Positions 1 to 12,734 are shown, counted from the stretch's first letter. The stretch: DNA of 64,000 bases from Burkholderiales bacterium (GCA_015075645.1 JABTUF010000001.1:310001-374000); one strand, 5' to 3'. Notes: generated by a model from the sequence alone, not told the origin. Numbers and translations are program-made.

Positions 1-188
1 ACGAACGGCTGCTTGAACGCCTCGGCGAACTTCTCGCCCAGCATCCGGGCGATGACGTCGGTGCCGCCGCCGGCGCTCGCGCCGACCATGATGCGGACCG
101 GACGCGAAGGCCAGGCGTCCTGGGCGACTGCGGGGACCGCGAAAACGGCAGCGGCAAGCGCGGCGGCGAAGACTCGGATCCTGCTCAC
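1..188 (-). CDS. Bug/TctC-family periplasmic solute-binding protein, 5' part only
   Basis: The N-terminal 62 or so residues of a tripartite tricarboxylate transporter-type extracytoplasmic binding protein; the rest lies beyond the left edge. A signal peptide (positive start, long Ala-rich core, AVAQ cleavage site) is followed by WPSRPVRIMVGASAGGGTD, the standard start of mature TctC/Bug proteins, which bind small carboxylates in the periplasm. I chose the GTG at 188 because GGAGG at 200-196 sits about seven bases before it; the ATG at 194 is too close to that site. It diverges from the LysR regulator, the usual layout for a regulator and its target. Ligand unknown. Confidence 0.85.
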   Translation of the reverse strand, partial: MSRIRVFAAALAAAVFAVPAVAQDAWPSRPVRIMVGASAGGGTDVIARMLGEKFAEAFKQPF

Positions 189-256
189 GGGCATTCCTCC
201 TGCTGGCCGCGTCGTCCGGCCGGACGCGGATCGGCCGGTCATTGTGCGATCGGACC

Positions 257-294
257 TGTGATAACCGCCAATCGCGTTTGCCTATGTTGTGATA
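257..294. promoter_or_regulatory. Direct repeat in the TctC/LysR divergent gap (candidate operator)
   Basis: TGTGATA followed by (A/G)CC occurs at 257 and again at 288, 31 bases apart (about three helical turns), between the divergent TctC and LysR starts. LysR regulators usually bind in such gaps. The repeat is seen; its role is inferred and unproven. Confidence 0.3.
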
Positions 295-304
295 GCCTGT
301 TGGA

Positions 305-1237
305 ATGTCCCTGCCCATCGCCGTGGCGAGCCGCCTGCGCGTGCGGCACCTCGCACTGGCCGTCGCGCTCGACACCCACCGCAGCCTGCGCCGCGCGGCC
401 GCGGACATCGCACTGACCCAGCCCGCGGCGACCAAGCTACTCCACGACCTCGAGGATGCGCTGGGCGCGCGCCTGTTCGAGCGCCACGCCTGGGGCATGT
501 CGCCCACGCCGCACGGCGAGACGCTGCTGCGTCACGCGCGCGGCATCCTCCACGACCTCGCGCAGGCGCACGCCGACATCGCGGCCGAGCGCGAGGGGCG
601 GCAGGGGTCGCTGCGCGTCGGCGGCGTGACCGGCTCGGTGCCCACGCTCGTCGCGCCGGCGATCCGCGCGCTGCGCGAGCGGCACCCGCGCGTGCGCATC
701 TACGCGCTCGTCAACACCAGCGAGGTGCTGCTGGAGGCGCTGCGGCGCGGCGAAATCACCGTGGCGGTGACGCCGCGCCCACCCGACGACGACCTCGCGG
801 GCCTCGAGACCCGGCCGCTCGCCGACGAACCGCTCACCGTCGTCGCGCGCGCCGCGCATCCGCTGGCCCGTCGTCGTGCCATCGCGCTCGCCGCGCTCGC
901 CGGGGCCACCTGGATCGTGCCGCCGGCGGGAAGCCCGCTGCGCCGGGACTTCGACACGCTGCACGCGGCGGCCGGCAACCGTCCGCCGACCGACCTGATC
1001 GAGACCGTGTCGATCGTGGCGACGCTCGCGTTGCTGCAGGCGACCGACGCGCTGTCGCTCCTGCCGCTCGGACTCGCGCGGCACTACGAGGCGCCGGGCA
1101 TGATCGCGCGGCTCGCGGTGCCGCTCACCGGCGCCGGAACACGCTACGAGATCATGACGCGCGAAGGTCGCGGCCTCGCGCCGGCGGCGAGCGCGTTCGT
1201 CGATACCGTGGCCGCGCTCGCGCAGCGCAGCGGGTGA
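305..1237 (+). CDS. LysR-family transcriptional regulator
   Basis: A 310-residue protein of the usual LysR size. The N-terminal winged helix (about residues 12-75) shows the family pattern LRRAAADIALTQPAATKLL followed by DLEDALGARLFER. The C-terminal effector-binding domain begins near residue 95 (SLRVGGVTGSVPTLVAPAI). It is divergent from the TctC-type gene at the left edge, so it probably controls that gene, with the bound carboxylate or a derivative as effector. The effector cannot be read from sequence. The ATG at 305 gives the expected N-terminus; no strong ribosome-binding site is visible. Confidence 0.9.
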   Translation: MSLPIAVASRLRVRHLALAVALDTHRSLRRAAADIALTQPAATKLLHDLEDALGARLFERHAWGMSPTPHGETLLRHARGILHDLAQAHADIAAEREGRQGSLRVGGVTGSVPTLVAPAIRALRERHPRVRIYALVNTSEVLLEALRRGEITVAVTPRPPDDDLAGLETRPLADEPLTVVARAAHPLARRRAIALAALAGATWIVPPAGSPLRRDFDTLHAAAGNRPPTDLIETVSIVATLALLQATDALSLLPLGLARHYEAPGMIARLAVPLTGAGTRYEIMTREGRGLAPAASAFVDTVAALAQRSG

Positions 1238-1265
1238 GCGGCGAGCGCCGGAACGTCCGGCGCCC

Positions 1266-1760
1266 CTAGGCGTCCTCGGACGGCTCCTGCCCGTGCGTGC
1301 CCAGCCTGCCGAGGTAGAAGGTCAGCGCGACGATCATGAGCGCGAGCGCGGCGCCGAACGACAGGAGGTCGCTCGAGCCGTCCCAGGCGACCGCCTCGCG
1401 CAGGAACAGCACCGCGAGCACGGCGATCACCACGCTCACGAGGTGCCCCTTGAGGTCGTCCAGGTTCTCGATGCGCAGCCATTTCGGCAGCGGAAGCTTG
1501 TCGTCGACGAACAGCGCATAGAGGCCGAGGCTGATGATGTAGAGCGCGATCGCGATCAGGAAGACGTCGACCGCCTCGATCAACCCGACGGCGAAGAGCT
1601 TCGCGGCCTTCGCCGAGAAATCGGCGGCCCGCCACGCGCCGCCGACCGAGGCTCCGATGACGATCGCCTCGTAGACGATCAACGCGGAGGATCCGATGAA
1701 GGTTCCGGCGACCGCGATCAGCGTGAAGAATCGGCTCGACGTGAGTACCCTGCGCAGCAT
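1266..1760 (-). CDS. YqhA-family (UPF0114) inner-membrane protein
   Basis: A 164-residue protein with hydrophobic segments near residues 11-35, 56-84, 107-126 and 131-150, matching the UPF0114/YqhA family in size and in motifs such as FIGSSALIVYEAI and AVDVFLIAIALYI. The family's biochemical role is not established. It lies 43 bases downstream of greA on the same strand and is probably the last gene of the carA-carB-greA run, convergent with the LysR gene. The family call is by recognition of the N-terminal pattern and topology. Confidence 0.82.
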   Translation of the reverse strand: MLRRVLTSSRFFTLIAVAGTFIGSSALIVYEAIVIGASVGGAWRAADFSAKAAKLFAVGLIEAVDVFLIAIALYIISLGLYALFVDDKLPLPKWLRIENLDDLKGHLVSVVIAVLAVLFLREAVAWDGSSDLLSFGAALALMIVALTFYLGRLGTHGQEPSEDA

Positions 1761-1803
1761 TCGGTCACCTCCCCGGTTTGCGGCCGGCGCGTCCAGGCCC
1801 GGT

Positions 1804-2276
1804 TCAGCCGTAGCGAACGGCGACGATCGCGTAGGCGCGCGAACCGCCGGGGGCCTCGACCACGACGCTGTCGCCTTCGCGCTTGCCGATCAGCGCGCGC
1901 GCGAGCGGCGAGGACACCGACACCTTGCGGTCGCGGACGTCCGCCTCGTCGTCGCCGACGATCTGCCAGAGGCGCTGCTCGCCGGAATCCTCGTCCTCGA
2001 TCTCGACGATCGCGCCGAACACCACGCGGCCGTCCGCCTCGATCGACGCCGGATCGATCACCTGCGCGCCGGCGAGCTTGTGCTCGATCTCGGCGATCCG
2101 GCCCTCGATGAAGCCCTGGCGTTCGCGCGCCGCGTCGTAGTCGGCGTTCTCCGAGAGGTCGCCGTGCGAGCGCGCGTCCGCGATCGCCTGGATCACCGCC
2201 GGGCGCTCGACCGACTTCAGGCGCTGCAGTTCCGCCTTGAGCTTCCCGGCGCCCGCCACCGTCATCGGCACTTTGC

Positions 2277-2280
<4 letters not shown>
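1804..2280 (-). CDS. greA: Transcription elongation factor GreA
   Basis: GreA enters the secondary channel of RNA polymerase and stimulates cleavage of backtracked RNA. The 158-residue length is normal. The N-terminal coiled coil (about 8-75) carries the conserved tip [10 protein letters not shown] with acidic residues D41 and E44; the C-terminal FKBP-like domain ends in [15 protein letters not shown]. The start overlaps the carB stop by four bases, so translation is probably coupled to carB. carB-greA adjacency is common in betaproteobacteria. Confidence 0.97.
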
Positions 2281-5495
<3,215 letters not shown>

Positions 5496-5577
5496 GCGGA
5501 TTCCGTGGAGGGTCGGGTCGGTCTCGCGGGGATCGTCCGGCGCCTTCGCGCGCGCGGCGCGCCGGCGCGACCGGAGG

Positions 5578-6735
5578 TCAGGCCTTGCGCATCATCGCGA
5601 CGAAACGGTCGAACAGCGGCCCCACGTCGTGCGGACCGGGACTCGCCTCGGGATGGCCCTGGAACCCGAACGCCGGGCGGTCGGTGAACGCGACGCCCTG
5701 CAGCGAGCGGTCGAACAGCGAGACGTGCGTCACGCGCAGGTTCGAAGGCAGCGACGACGGCTCGATGGCGAAGCCGTGGTTCTGGCTCGTGATCATCACC
5801 TGCCCGCTGTCGAGGTCGAGCACCGGATGGTTCGCGCCGTGGTGGCCGAACTTCATCTTCATCGTGCGCGCGCCCGCGGCGAGCCCGAGCAGTTGATGCC
5901 CGAGGCAGATGCCGAACGTGGGCACGCCCGCGCCGAGGATCGACCGGATCGCGTCGATCGCGTAGTCGCAGGGCTCCGGGTCGCCCGGGCCGTTCGACAG
6001 GAACACGCCGTCGGGCCGGCGCGCGAGCACCTCGCGCGCGGGCGTCTGCGCCGGCACGACGTGCACGCGGCAGCCGCGCGCGACGAGCATCCGCAGGATG
6101 TTGTGCTTGACGCCGAAATCGTAGGCGACCACCGAATGACGCGCGGGCGGCGCCTCGGTGTAGCCGCGGCCCATCGCCCAGGTCGACCCCTGCCAGTCGT
6201 ACGCCTCGCGCGTCGAGACGACCTTCGCGAGGTCCTGCCCGGTCATCGACGGCGCCTCGCGCGCCGCGCCCTTCGCCTGTTCGACCTCGACCGACCCGAT
6301 CGCGGACGCGGCGACGATCGCGCCGTTCTGCGCGCCCTTCTCGCGCAGGATGCGCGTCAGCGCGCGCGTGTCGATGTCCGCGATGCCCACGATGCCGTGC
6401 CGCGCGAGCCAGGCGCCCAGGTCGCCTTCGCTGCGCCAGTTCGACGCGAGCGCGGGCAGGTCGCGCACGACGAGCCCCGCCGCGAAAGTCCGCCGCGCCT
6501 CGTCGTCCTCGCGCGTCACGCCGACGTTACCGATGTGCGGGTGGGTGAAGGTGATCACCTGGCCCGCGTACGAAGGATCGGTCAGGATCTCCTGGTAGCC
6601 GGACATCGACGTGTTGAACACGACCTCGCCCGATGCCTGCCCGACCGCGCCGATCGAGCGGCCGTGGAAGAGCGTGCCGTCGGCGAGCGCGAGGATCGCC
6701 GGGGTGCGCGGAGGAAAGAGCGCGGAGTCGGTCAT
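5578..6735 (-). CDS. carA: Carbamoyl-phosphate synthase, small (glutaminase) subunit
   Basis: The class I glutamine amidotransferase subunit that supplies ammonia to CarB. Its 385 residues include an N-terminal CPSase small-chain domain (about 1-150) and a C-terminal amidotransferase domain with the catalytic triad Cys277 ([11 protein letters not shown]), His361 and Glu363 ([15 protein letters not shown]). It is first in a carA-carB-greA-yqhA-like run. A good sigma70-type promoter lies about 90 bases upstream, so it can be transcribed separately from dapB. Confidence 0.98.
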   Translation of the reverse strand: MTDSALFPPRTPAILALADGTLFHGRSIGAVGQASGEVVFNTSMSGYQEILTDPSYAGQVITFTHPHIGNVGVTREDDEARRTFAAGLVVRDLPALASNWRSEGDLGAWLARHGIVGIADIDTRALTRILREKGAQNGAIVAASAIGSVEVEQAKGAAREAPSMTGQDLAKVVSTREAYDWQGSTWAMGRGYTEAPPARHSVVAYDFGVKHNILRMLVARGCRVHVVPAQTPAREVLARRPDGVFLSNGPGDPEPCDYAIDAIRSILGAGVPTFGICLGHQLLGLAAGARTMKMKFGHHGANHPVLDLDSGQVMITSQNHGFAIEPSSLPSNLRVTHVSLFDRSLQGVAFTDRPAFGFQGHPEASPGPHDVGPLFDRFVAMMRKA

Positions 6736-6823
6736 GGCGGGCGGGCCCGGCGTCGATCCGGAGGCCGGACGTGCGAAGCGGGAGCCGCCCGCATCGTCCG
6801 GGACGCTCCCGCCAAGGCCCTGA

Positions 6824-6853
6824 ATTCTACCGGAAAACAGTCCTCCCGGGCAA
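6824..6853 (-). promoter_or_regulatory. Predicted sigma70 promoter for carAB
   Basis: On the minus strand TTGCCC (6853-6848) and TAGAAT (6829-6824) are separated by 18 bases, in the gap between dapB and carA. This predicts an untranslated leader of roughly 80 bases before carA. No PyrR or ArgR site was recognised in it. Confidence 0.6.
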
Positions 6854-6888
6854 CCGCGGCGGCGGCGGTCCGGCGCCCGGACGCCCGG

Positions 6889-7710
6889 TCAGGCGAGGCC
6901 CAGCACGTCGCGCATGTCGAAGAGACCGGCGCGGCGCTCGCGTCGGGCGGCGGCGGCGAAGCGTGCCGCGCGCAGTGCGCCGTCGGCGAACATCTGGCGC
7001 GAGGTCGCGCGGTGCGCGAGTTCGACCCGCTCGCCGGTCCCGGCGAACACGACGACGTGCTCGCCGACGACGTCGCCGCCGCGCAGCGTCGCGAAGCCGA
7101 TGGTCCCCGGCTTGCGCTCGCCGGTCACGCCCTCGCGCGCGTAGACCCCCGCGCTCGCGAGGTCGATGCCCGCTCCCCGCGCCGCGGCCTCGCCCAGCAT
7201 GAGCGCGGTGCCCGAGGGCGCATCGACCTTGTGGCGGTGGTGCATCTCGACCACCTCGATGTCGTAGGCACTGCCCAGCGCGCGCGCGGCGCGCGTGACG
7301 AGTTCCGCGAGCACGTTGACGCCGACGCTCATGTTCGCCGACAGGACGATCGGCACCGTGCGCGCGTGATCGGCGATCGCCGACTTGTGCGCGGCCGTGA
7401 GCCCGGTCGTGCCGGCGACGAGCGCGACACCGGCGCGCGCGCAGGCCGCCGCGTGGGCGAGCGTGCCTTCCGGCCGGGTGAAATCGATCAGCACGTCCGC
7501 GCCCGCGAGCGCCGCATCCACCTCGCTCGTCACGGCCACGCCGGAGGACCTGCCGAGCGCTGCACCGGCGTCGCGGCCGACCGTGGCGGCCCCGGCGACA
7601 TCGAGCGCCGAGGCGAGCGCGAGGTCGTCGGCCTCCAGCACGCGCGCGACGAGCGCCTGGCCCATGCGCCCCCCCGTGCCCGCGATGGCGATGCGGATGC
7701 GGGCGGTCAT
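6889..7710 (-). CDS. dapB: 4-hydroxy-tetrahydrodipicolinate reductase
   Basis: Reduces hydroxytetrahydrodipicolinate with NAD(P)H in lysine/diaminopimelate synthesis. The 273 residues show the nucleotide-binding GTGGRMG (11-17) and the signature EMHHRHKVDAPSGTA with catalytic H157 and H158 and K161. It begins 10 bases after the bamE stop, so the two are probably co-transcribed. fur-bamE-dapB-carA order is usual in betaproteobacteria. Confidence 0.97.
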   Translation of the reverse strand: MTARIRIAIAGTGGRMGQALVARVLEADDLALASALDVAGAATVGRDAGAALGRSSGVAVTSEVDAALAGADVLIDFTRPEGTLAHAAACARAGVALVAGTTGLTAAHKSAIADHARTVPIVLSANMSVGVNVLAELVTRAARALGSAYDIEVVEMHHRHKVDAPSGTALMLGEAAARGAGIDLASAGVYAREGVTGERKPGTIGFATLRGGDVVGEHVVVFAGTGERVELAHRATSRQMFADGALRAARFAAAARRERRAGLFDMRDVLGLA

Positions 7711-7720
7711 GCGCGACGCG

Positions 7721-8191
7721 TCACTGCTGGACCTTCTTCAGCCACTCGAAGAACCAGTTGAAGATGCCCGGGTCGTCGGCGGCCGGGATGTGGCCGAGCG
7801 TGCGCTCGGCCGCGGCCTTGTTGAGGTCGGCGACCGACTTCGGCATCTCGTCGCCCTCCCAGCGCGCGAGCCTGTCGTCGACGAAGTAGACGGTGAACTG
7901 GCGGTGCTCGACGACCTTGCCGTTGCGCGAGAACTCGTAGACGTAGTCCCAGCGGTTGTCGCGGAACGCGCTCTGCACGAGCGGCGTGCCGAGCGCCACG
8001 CGCACCTGCTGGCGCGTCTGGCCCTGCTTCAGCCGGTCGACCATGTCCTGCGTGACGTAGTTGCCCTGGTTGATGTCCATCTTGTACACGCCGAACGACT
8101 GGATCGCCGGCAGGTACGTTTCCATCGTCTGGCAACCCGCGAGCGCGAGCGTCGCCGCAGCGCAGGCGAGGAATCGGCGGAGGATCGTCAC
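7721..8191 (-). CDS. bamE: Outer-membrane assembly lipoprotein BamE
   Basis: A small lipoprotein of the BAM complex that inserts beta-barrel proteins into the outer membrane. A lipobox LALAGC places the acylated cysteine at residue 20. The SmpA/OmlA domain follows, with DINQGNYVTQDMVDRLKQGQT and RWDYVYEF. The protein has 156 residues, somewhat longer than the E. coli protein because of a C-terminal extension (about 115-156) rich in Trp and Lys. It is divergent from fur. A TATAAT reads toward it at 8232-8227. Confidence 0.95.
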   Translation of the reverse strand: MTILRRFLACAAATLALAGCQTMETYLPAIQSFGVYKMDINQGNYVTQDMVDRLKQGQTRQQVRVALGTPLVQSAFRDNRWDYVYEFSRNGKVVEHRQFTVYFVDDRLARWEGDEMPKSVADLNKAAAERTLGHIPAADDPGIFNWFFEWLKKVQQ

Positions 8192-8226
8192 GTCGGGGTC
8201 GATGGGCGCGGCGCGCGGGACTCGTT

Positions 8227-8232
8227 ATTATA
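8227..8232 (-). promoter_or_regulatory. Candidate -10 element for bamE in the bamE/fur gap
   Basis: TATAAT reads on the minus strand 36 bases before bamE. The -35 region upstream of it is poor, so this is only a partial promoter match. Read on the plus strand, the same AT-rich patch could serve fur. Confidence 0.35.
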
Positions 8233-8272
8233 GCCGGGCCACCCGGTTTCCCCGGGACCGGGAGCCCCGCCG

Positions 8273-8701
8273 ATGAACCAGCCCCACGATCTGCGCAGCG
8301 CCGGCCTCAAGGCGACCTTGCCGCGGCTCAAGATCATCAACGTCTTCGAGCAGTCGCGCGTGCGCCATCTCACCGCCGAGGACGTCTACAAGCAGCTCCT
8401 GACCGACGGCCTCGACGTCGGCCTCGCGACCGTCTACCGCGTGCTCACCCAGTTCGAGCAGGCCGGCCTCCTGGTGCGCCACCACTTCGAATCCGGCAAG
8501 GCGGTGTTCGAACTGAACGAGGGGAAGCACCACGACCACCTCGTGTGCATGCAGTGCGGCCGTGTCGAGGAGTTCTACGACGCCGACATCGAGAAGCGGC
8601 AGGCGAAGATCGCGCGCGACCGCGGCTTCGAGATCACCGAGCACGCGCTCTACCTGTACGCCGACTGCACCAAGGCGCGCTGTCCGCACCGCAAGGCCTG
8701 A
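8273..8701 (+). CDS. fur: Ferric uptake regulator Fur
   Basis: An iron-responsive repressor. The 142 residues comprise an N-terminal winged helix (about 1-82, with LTAEDVYKQLL and LATVYRVLTQFEQAGL) and a dimerisation/metal domain. Metal ligands are visible in HHDH (86-89), C92-x2-C95 and C132-x4-C137, so the structural zinc site appears complete. Divergent from bamE, the standard betaproteobacterial arrangement, and ending 11 bases before the convergent murJ stop. Confidence 0.97.
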   Translation: MNQPHDLRSAGLKATLPRLKIINVFEQSRVRHLTAEDVYKQLLTDGLDVGLATVYRVLTQFEQAGLLVRHHFESGKAVFELNEGKHHDHLVCMQCGRVEEFYDADIEKRQAKIARDRGFEITEHALYLYADCTKARCPHRKA

Positions 8702-8712
8702 ACCCGCCGCGC

Positions 8713-10284
8713 CTATTCGTCCTGCGGCGGAGGAGCCTCGTGCGGCACGCCCTCGCGGCGGCTGAAGTCCCGCGGACGGAATCCGAGGAGCGCCAGGGCG
8801 GCGAAGTACGCCAGGGCGCCCGCCGCGACGATCAGCGCTAGGCGGACGACGCGCATGGCGAGCGTCGCCTCGAGCCAGGCCGATGCCGGGCCGACGGTGG
8901 CGGAGAGCACGGCCGCGAGCACGCCGCCCGCGACGACGATCCTGGCGACGAACATCGGCCAGCCCGGCCCGGGCACGTAGCGGCGCCGGCGGCGCAGGAG
9001 CACGAAGAGGACCGTCGCGTTGAACAGCGCGCCGATGCTCGTCGCGAGCGTGAGGCCCGCGTGGCCGAGCGGGGTCCGCATCAGGAAGAGCGCCAGCGTG
9101 GCCATCACGACGACCGTGATCACCGCGATCCGCGCGGGCGTCTTCAAGTCCTGCCGCGCGTAGAACCCCGGCGCCAGGATCTTGACCGACACGATGCCGA
9201 CGAGCCCGACGCTGTAGCCGATGAGCGCGGTGCGCGTCGCGAGCGCGTCGGACGCCGCGAAGTGGCCGTACTGGTAGAGCGTCGCGACGAGCGGCAGCGC
9301 GAGCAGCCACAGCGCGATCGCGGCCGGCACCGAGAGCAGGAGCACGAGCCTCAGGCCCCAGTCGAGCAGCGACGAGTAGCGTGCCTCGTCGCCTTCGCCG
9401 CCGTGGCGCGCGAGCGTCGGCAAGAGCACGGTGCCGACCGCCACGCCGAGGAGCGCGCTCGGGAACTCCATCAGGCGGTCGGCGTAGCTGATCCACGCGA
9501 TGCGGCCGTCGCCGAGCGAGGCGGCGAGCTGGGTGTTGACGAGGATCGACACCTGGGCCGCCGACACGCCGACGATCGCCGGCGCCATGTTGCGCAGCAC
9601 CCGGCGCACCCCCTCGTGGCGCCAGTCGACGCGCGGGCGCGGCAGCATGCCGATGCGCACGAGCGGGACCACCTGCAGCGCGAGTTGCGCGATGCCCCCG
9701 GCGAACACGCCCCAGGCGAGCGCGAGCACCGGCGGGTCGACGTGCGGCGCGACGAAGAGCGCCGCCGCGATCATCGACAGGTTGAGCAACACCGGCGTGA
9801 ACGCCGGGATCGCGAAACGCCGGTAGACGTTCAGCACGCCGCCGGCGAGCGAGGTGAGCGAGACGAACAGCACGTACGGGAACACGATGCGGATCAGGTC
9901 CGCGGTCAGCGTGGCCTTCGCCGGATCGCGCGCGAAGGCCCCGGCCAGCAGATAGACGAGCCAGGGCGCGGCGAGCACGCCCGCCACCGTGACGGCGAGG
10001 AGCACGAGCGCGAGCAGCGTCGCGACGCGCGAGGCGAGGTCGCGCGTCTCGCCGTCCCCCCGGGTGCGGCGGTACTCGGCGAGGATCGGGACGAACGCCT
10101 GCGAGAACGCGCCCTCGGCGAACAGCCGCCGCAAGAGGTTCGGCAGCCGGAACGCGGCCTCGAACGCGTCCATCGCCGGGCCCGCGCCGAACACGGCCGC
10201 CTTGACGCTCTCGCGCACGAGCCCGGTCACCCGGGAGGCGAGCGTCATGCCGGAGACGGTGAAGACGGCGCGAAGGAGGTTCAT
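8713..10284 (-). CDS. murJ: Lipid II flippase MurJ (MviN)
   Basis: Flips the peptidoglycan precursor lipid II across the inner membrane. I place the start at the ATG at 10284 ([19 protein letters not shown]), preceded by GGAGG; longer upstream readings add an unconserved tail. This gives 523 residues, normal for the family, with about 14 membrane segments and conserved pieces such as [20 protein letters not shown] and [19 protein letters not shown]. It is divergent from rpsT, a common proteobacterial arrangement. Confidence 0.96.
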   Translation of the reverse strand: MNLLRAVFTVSGMTLASRVTGLVRESVKAAVFGAGPAMDAFEAAFRLPNLLRRLFAEGAFSQAFVPILAEYRRTRGDGETRDLASRVATLLALVLLAVTVAGVLAAPWLVYLLAGAFARDPAKATLTADLIRIVFPYVLFVSLTSLAGGVLNVYRRFAIPAFTPVLLNLSMIAAALFVAPHVDPPVLALAWGVFAGGIAQLALQVVPLVRIGMLPRPRVDWRHEGVRRVLRNMAPAIVGVSAAQVSILVNTQLAASLGDGRIAWISYADRLMEFPSALLGVAVGTVLLPTLARHGGEGDEARYSSLLDWGLRLVLLLSVPAAIALWLLALPLVATLYQYGHFAASDALATRTALIGYSVGLVGIVSVKILAPGFYARQDLKTPARIAVITVVVMATLALFLMRTPLGHAGLTLATSIGALFNATVLFVLLRRRRRYVPGPGWPMFVARIVVAGGVLAAVLSATVGPASAWLEATLAMRVVRLALIVAAGALAYFAALALLGFRPRDFSRREGVPHEAPPPQDE

Positions 10285-10390
10285 CGGGACATGGCCGGCA
10301 TTCCGGGCGGCGGCGGGCGCAGTGTACCGACGGGTCGTCGCCGAAGATGCGCCCGGGCGCGGCCGCCGGCCGGCGCACCCGCCGCCGACC

Positions 10391-10419
10391 TTGCCGGGAC
10401 CGGCAAAATGCGATAATAT
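10391..10419 (+). promoter_or_regulatory. Predicted sigma70 promoter for rpsT
   Basis: TTGCCG (10391-10396) and TAATAT (10414-10419) are separated by exactly 17 bases in an AT-richer patch. Transcription would start near 10426, leaving about 50 bases before the rpsT ATG. Among the best core promoter matches noticed in this window. Confidence 0.75.
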
Positions 10420-10475
10420 TTCAAGTCTTTGCCTTGCGGTCCCCCGCGAGGCCCAGCCCACGGGAAACGACAGTC

Positions 10476-10739
10476 ATGGCCAACACGGCGCAAGCCCGCA
10501 AGCGCGCCCGGCAGGCGGAAGCGACGCGCAAGCGCAACGCGAGCCTCAAGTCCGAGCTCCGCACCGCGGTCAAGAAGGTGAAGAAGGCGATCTCCTCCGG
10601 CGACAAGGCGGCGGCGGCGAAGACGCTGCAGGCTTCGCAGGCGACGATCGACCGCATCTCCGACAAGAAGGTGGTGCACAAGAACCTCGCCTCGCGCACC
10701 AAGTCGCGCCTCGCCCAGGCCATCAAGGCGATGGCCTGA
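10476..10739 (+). CDS. rpsT: 30S ribosomal protein S20
   Basis: Binds 16S rRNA in the small subunit. The 87-residue length and the start [15 protein letters not shown] are typical, as is the basic, helical, lysine-rich body. I used the ATG at 10476; a longer in-frame reading from 10347 would run through the promoter. Single-gene unit with its own promoter upstream and a strong hairpin downstream. Confidence 0.98.
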   Translation: MANTAQARKRARQAEATRKRNASLKSELRTAVKKVKKAISSGDKAAAAKTLQASQATIDRISDKKVVHKNLASRTKSRLAQAIKAMA

Positions 10740-10767
10740 CGTCGGCGGGGAGGACGGTGCCGTGAAC

Positions 10768-10792
10768 CGAGAGCGCCCGCGTGGCGCTCTCG
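10768..10792 (+). terminator. Intrinsic terminator-like hairpin after rpsT
   Basis: A perfect 10-bp stem CGAGAGCGCC/GGCGCTCTCG with a 5-base loop starts 28 bases after the rpsT stop. It is followed by TCGTTTCGG, a weak T-tract, so it is a likely but not textbook terminator. Confidence 0.65.
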
Positions 10793-10919
10793 TCGTTTCG
10801 GAGCGCCTGCCGCGCAGGGTCCCGTGGGCACGCCCGGCCGGCGGACGGTCCGGACGGACGCGCGGCATGACCGTTGCTACGATGCGCGCATCCTCCACGC
10901 CAGGGGCAGGATCGCGCCG

Positions 10920-12734
10920 GTGACCGCCGAACGCCAGCTGCCCGGGGCCTCGCCCCGGGACGACGCCATCGCCGCCGTCTGGGAGTCGCATTTCCGCGAA
11001 CCGGCGGCGTCGGTCGCGCGCGCCCGCGCGAAGCTCGACGATCCCGCGACCGGGGAACTCGCCCGCGCGTGGTCCGAACTCACGATCGGCTGGCACCAGC
11101 TCTACTTCACCGCCGACCCGGGCGCCGCGGGCGAGACGCTCCCGCTCGCGCGCGAGCGCTTCGCGCGGCTCTCCGAGCGCCGCGGCGAACTCCTCGCGCG
11201 CATCGGCCTCGCGCGGCTCGACCTCGTGCGCCAGCAGCCGGCCGCCGCCCGCGCCGGGCTCCTCGAGTACTACGACGAGGCGATGGCCACGCTCTCGCCG
11301 CAGGACCGCTTCTGGGCGATCAACGCGCTCGCCGCCACCTACTACTACGAGGACCGGATCGACGAGACGATCCGACACATGCACCACGCGCTGGAGACGC
11401 TGCGCACGATCGACGTCTCGCCGCACCTGCCGACCGCGATGTCGAACCTCGCGGCGACGCTCGTCACGGTCGGCGACTACGCGCCGGCGCGTGAACTCGC
11501 GCAGGACGCGCTCGGCATGCTCCCGCGCTACGACAATCCGCAGTTGTGGCTCTTCGTGCGCTCGAACCTCGCGGAGGCGCAACTGGGCACCGGCGACCAC
11601 GCCGGCGCGCTCGCGACCATCGACGCGATGCTGGACGGTCCCGACGGCGTGCCGCGCAGCGCCGCGCAGGCGCACTACCTCGCGGTGTCGACCGAGGTCC
11701 TCGCGATGCACGGGCGGCTCGCCGACGCGGAGCGCTGCCTGCGCGAGGCGGAAGCGATCTACGCCAACTACCCCGGCGGGCACAACGAGGTCCACGCGCG
11801 CTGGTCCGCGGCCGCGCTCGCCGACGCGCGCGACGACACCGAAGCCGCCATCGAAGCGCTCGACCGCGCGATCGAGGCCGCGGAGCGCGTCCACCACGTG
11901 CCGACGTTGTGCAAGGCGCGTGCCGCCGCGGCGAAGCGCTGCGCGGGGCTCGGCCGCTTCGAGCAGGCGTACCGGCACCAGCAGCGGCTGAACGACGTGA
12001 CCGCGGAGCGGCTCACGAGCCGCGCGAGCGCCAAGTACTACCTGCTGCGGGCCGAGCACGAACTGCGGCACGCGCGCGAGGAGCGCGACCGCGCCGAGCG
12101 CGAGCGCCAGGAGAGCCTCGCGATGAACCGCCAGCTCGAGCGCCTCAACCGGGAGCTCGAACGCAAGGTGCGCGAGGTCGAGGAACTTCAGGCCCGGCTC
12201 GCGGCCGAGGCGGTGCACGATCCGCTGACCCAGCTCTTCAACCGGCGCTACCTCGACTCGGTCGTGCCCGCGCTCCTGTCGGGCGCGAACCGCCGCAACG
12301 CCCCGCTCGCGCTCGCGCTCCTCGACCTCGACTTCTTCAAGGGCGTGAACGACCGGCACGGCCACCTCGCGGGCGACCGCGTGCTGATGCAGATCGGCCG
12401 CGTCCTCGCGACGTCGCTTCGCCCGGCGGACGTGCTGTGCCGCTACGGCGGCGAGGAATTCTGCGTCGTGCTGCCCGACACCGACGCGAGCGGCGCGCGC
12501 ACCGCCCTCGCCACGCTCGCCTCGCGCCTGCGCGAACTCGTCGTGCCCTGGGGCGGCGAGTCGATCTCCGGCTTCACGTTCTCCGCCGGCATCGCGGTCG
12601 CGCCGGACGACGGCGCGACGCAGGCCGAACTCATGTCCGCGGCCGACCGCGCGCTCTACCACGCGAAGGCGCAGGGCCGCGAGCGCGTCGTACTCGCGGG
12701 AACGCCCGACGATCGTCCCGACGGCGAAGGCTGA
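10920..12734 (+). CDS. TPR-repeat diguanylate cyclase (GGDEF domain)
   Basis: Predicted to make cyclic di-GMP. From the GTG at 10920 (604 residues; an in-frame ATG at 10824 is possible but less likely) the N-terminal 370 residues are helical TPR-like repeats. A charged coiled coil (about 375-430) is followed by a GGDEF domain. The active-site loop is RYGGEEF (GGEEF at 510-514). An inhibitory-site RPAD (501-504) lies five residues before it, so both catalysis and product inhibition look intact. No membrane segment is visible, so it is probably cytoplasmic and controlled by a TPR-bound partner. Convergent with the NnrS gene. Confidence 0.9.
   Translation: MTAERQLPGASPRDDAIAAVWESHFREPAASVARARAKLDDPATGELARAWSELTIGWHQLYFTADPGAAGETLPLARERFARLSERRGELLARIGLARLDLVRQQPAAARAGLLEYYDEAMATLSPQDRFWAINALAATYYYEDRIDETIRHMHHALETLRTIDVSPHLPTAMSNLAATLVTVGDYAPARELAQDALGMLPRYDNPQLWLFVRSNLAEAQLGTGDHAGALATIDAMLDGPDGVPRSAAQAHYLAVSTEVLAMHGRLADAERCLREAEAIYANYPGGHNEVHARWSAAALADARDDTEAAIEALDRAIEAAERVHHVPTLCKARAAAAKRCAGLGRFEQAYRHQQRLNDVTAERLTSRASAKYYLLRAEHELRHAREERDRAERERQESLAMNRQLERLNRELERKVREVEELQARLAAEAVHDPLTQLFNRRYLDSVVPALLSGANRRNAPLALALLDLDFFKGVNDRHGHLAGDRVLMQIGRVLATSLRPADVLCRYGGEEFCVVLPDTDASGARTALATLASRLRELVVPWGGESISGFTFSAGIAVAPDDGATQAELMSAADRALYHAKAQGRERVVLAGTPDDRPDGEG

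Noticed and set aside
13..261. Plus-strand ORF at the left edge
   Set aside because: Antisense to the TctC-type gene, whose signal peptide and conserved mature start read clearly on the minus strand.
9061..10416. Long plus-strand frame opposite murJ
   Set aside because: Shadow of murJ; the composition is extremely Arg/Glu/His-rich and the frame ends across the rpsT promoter.
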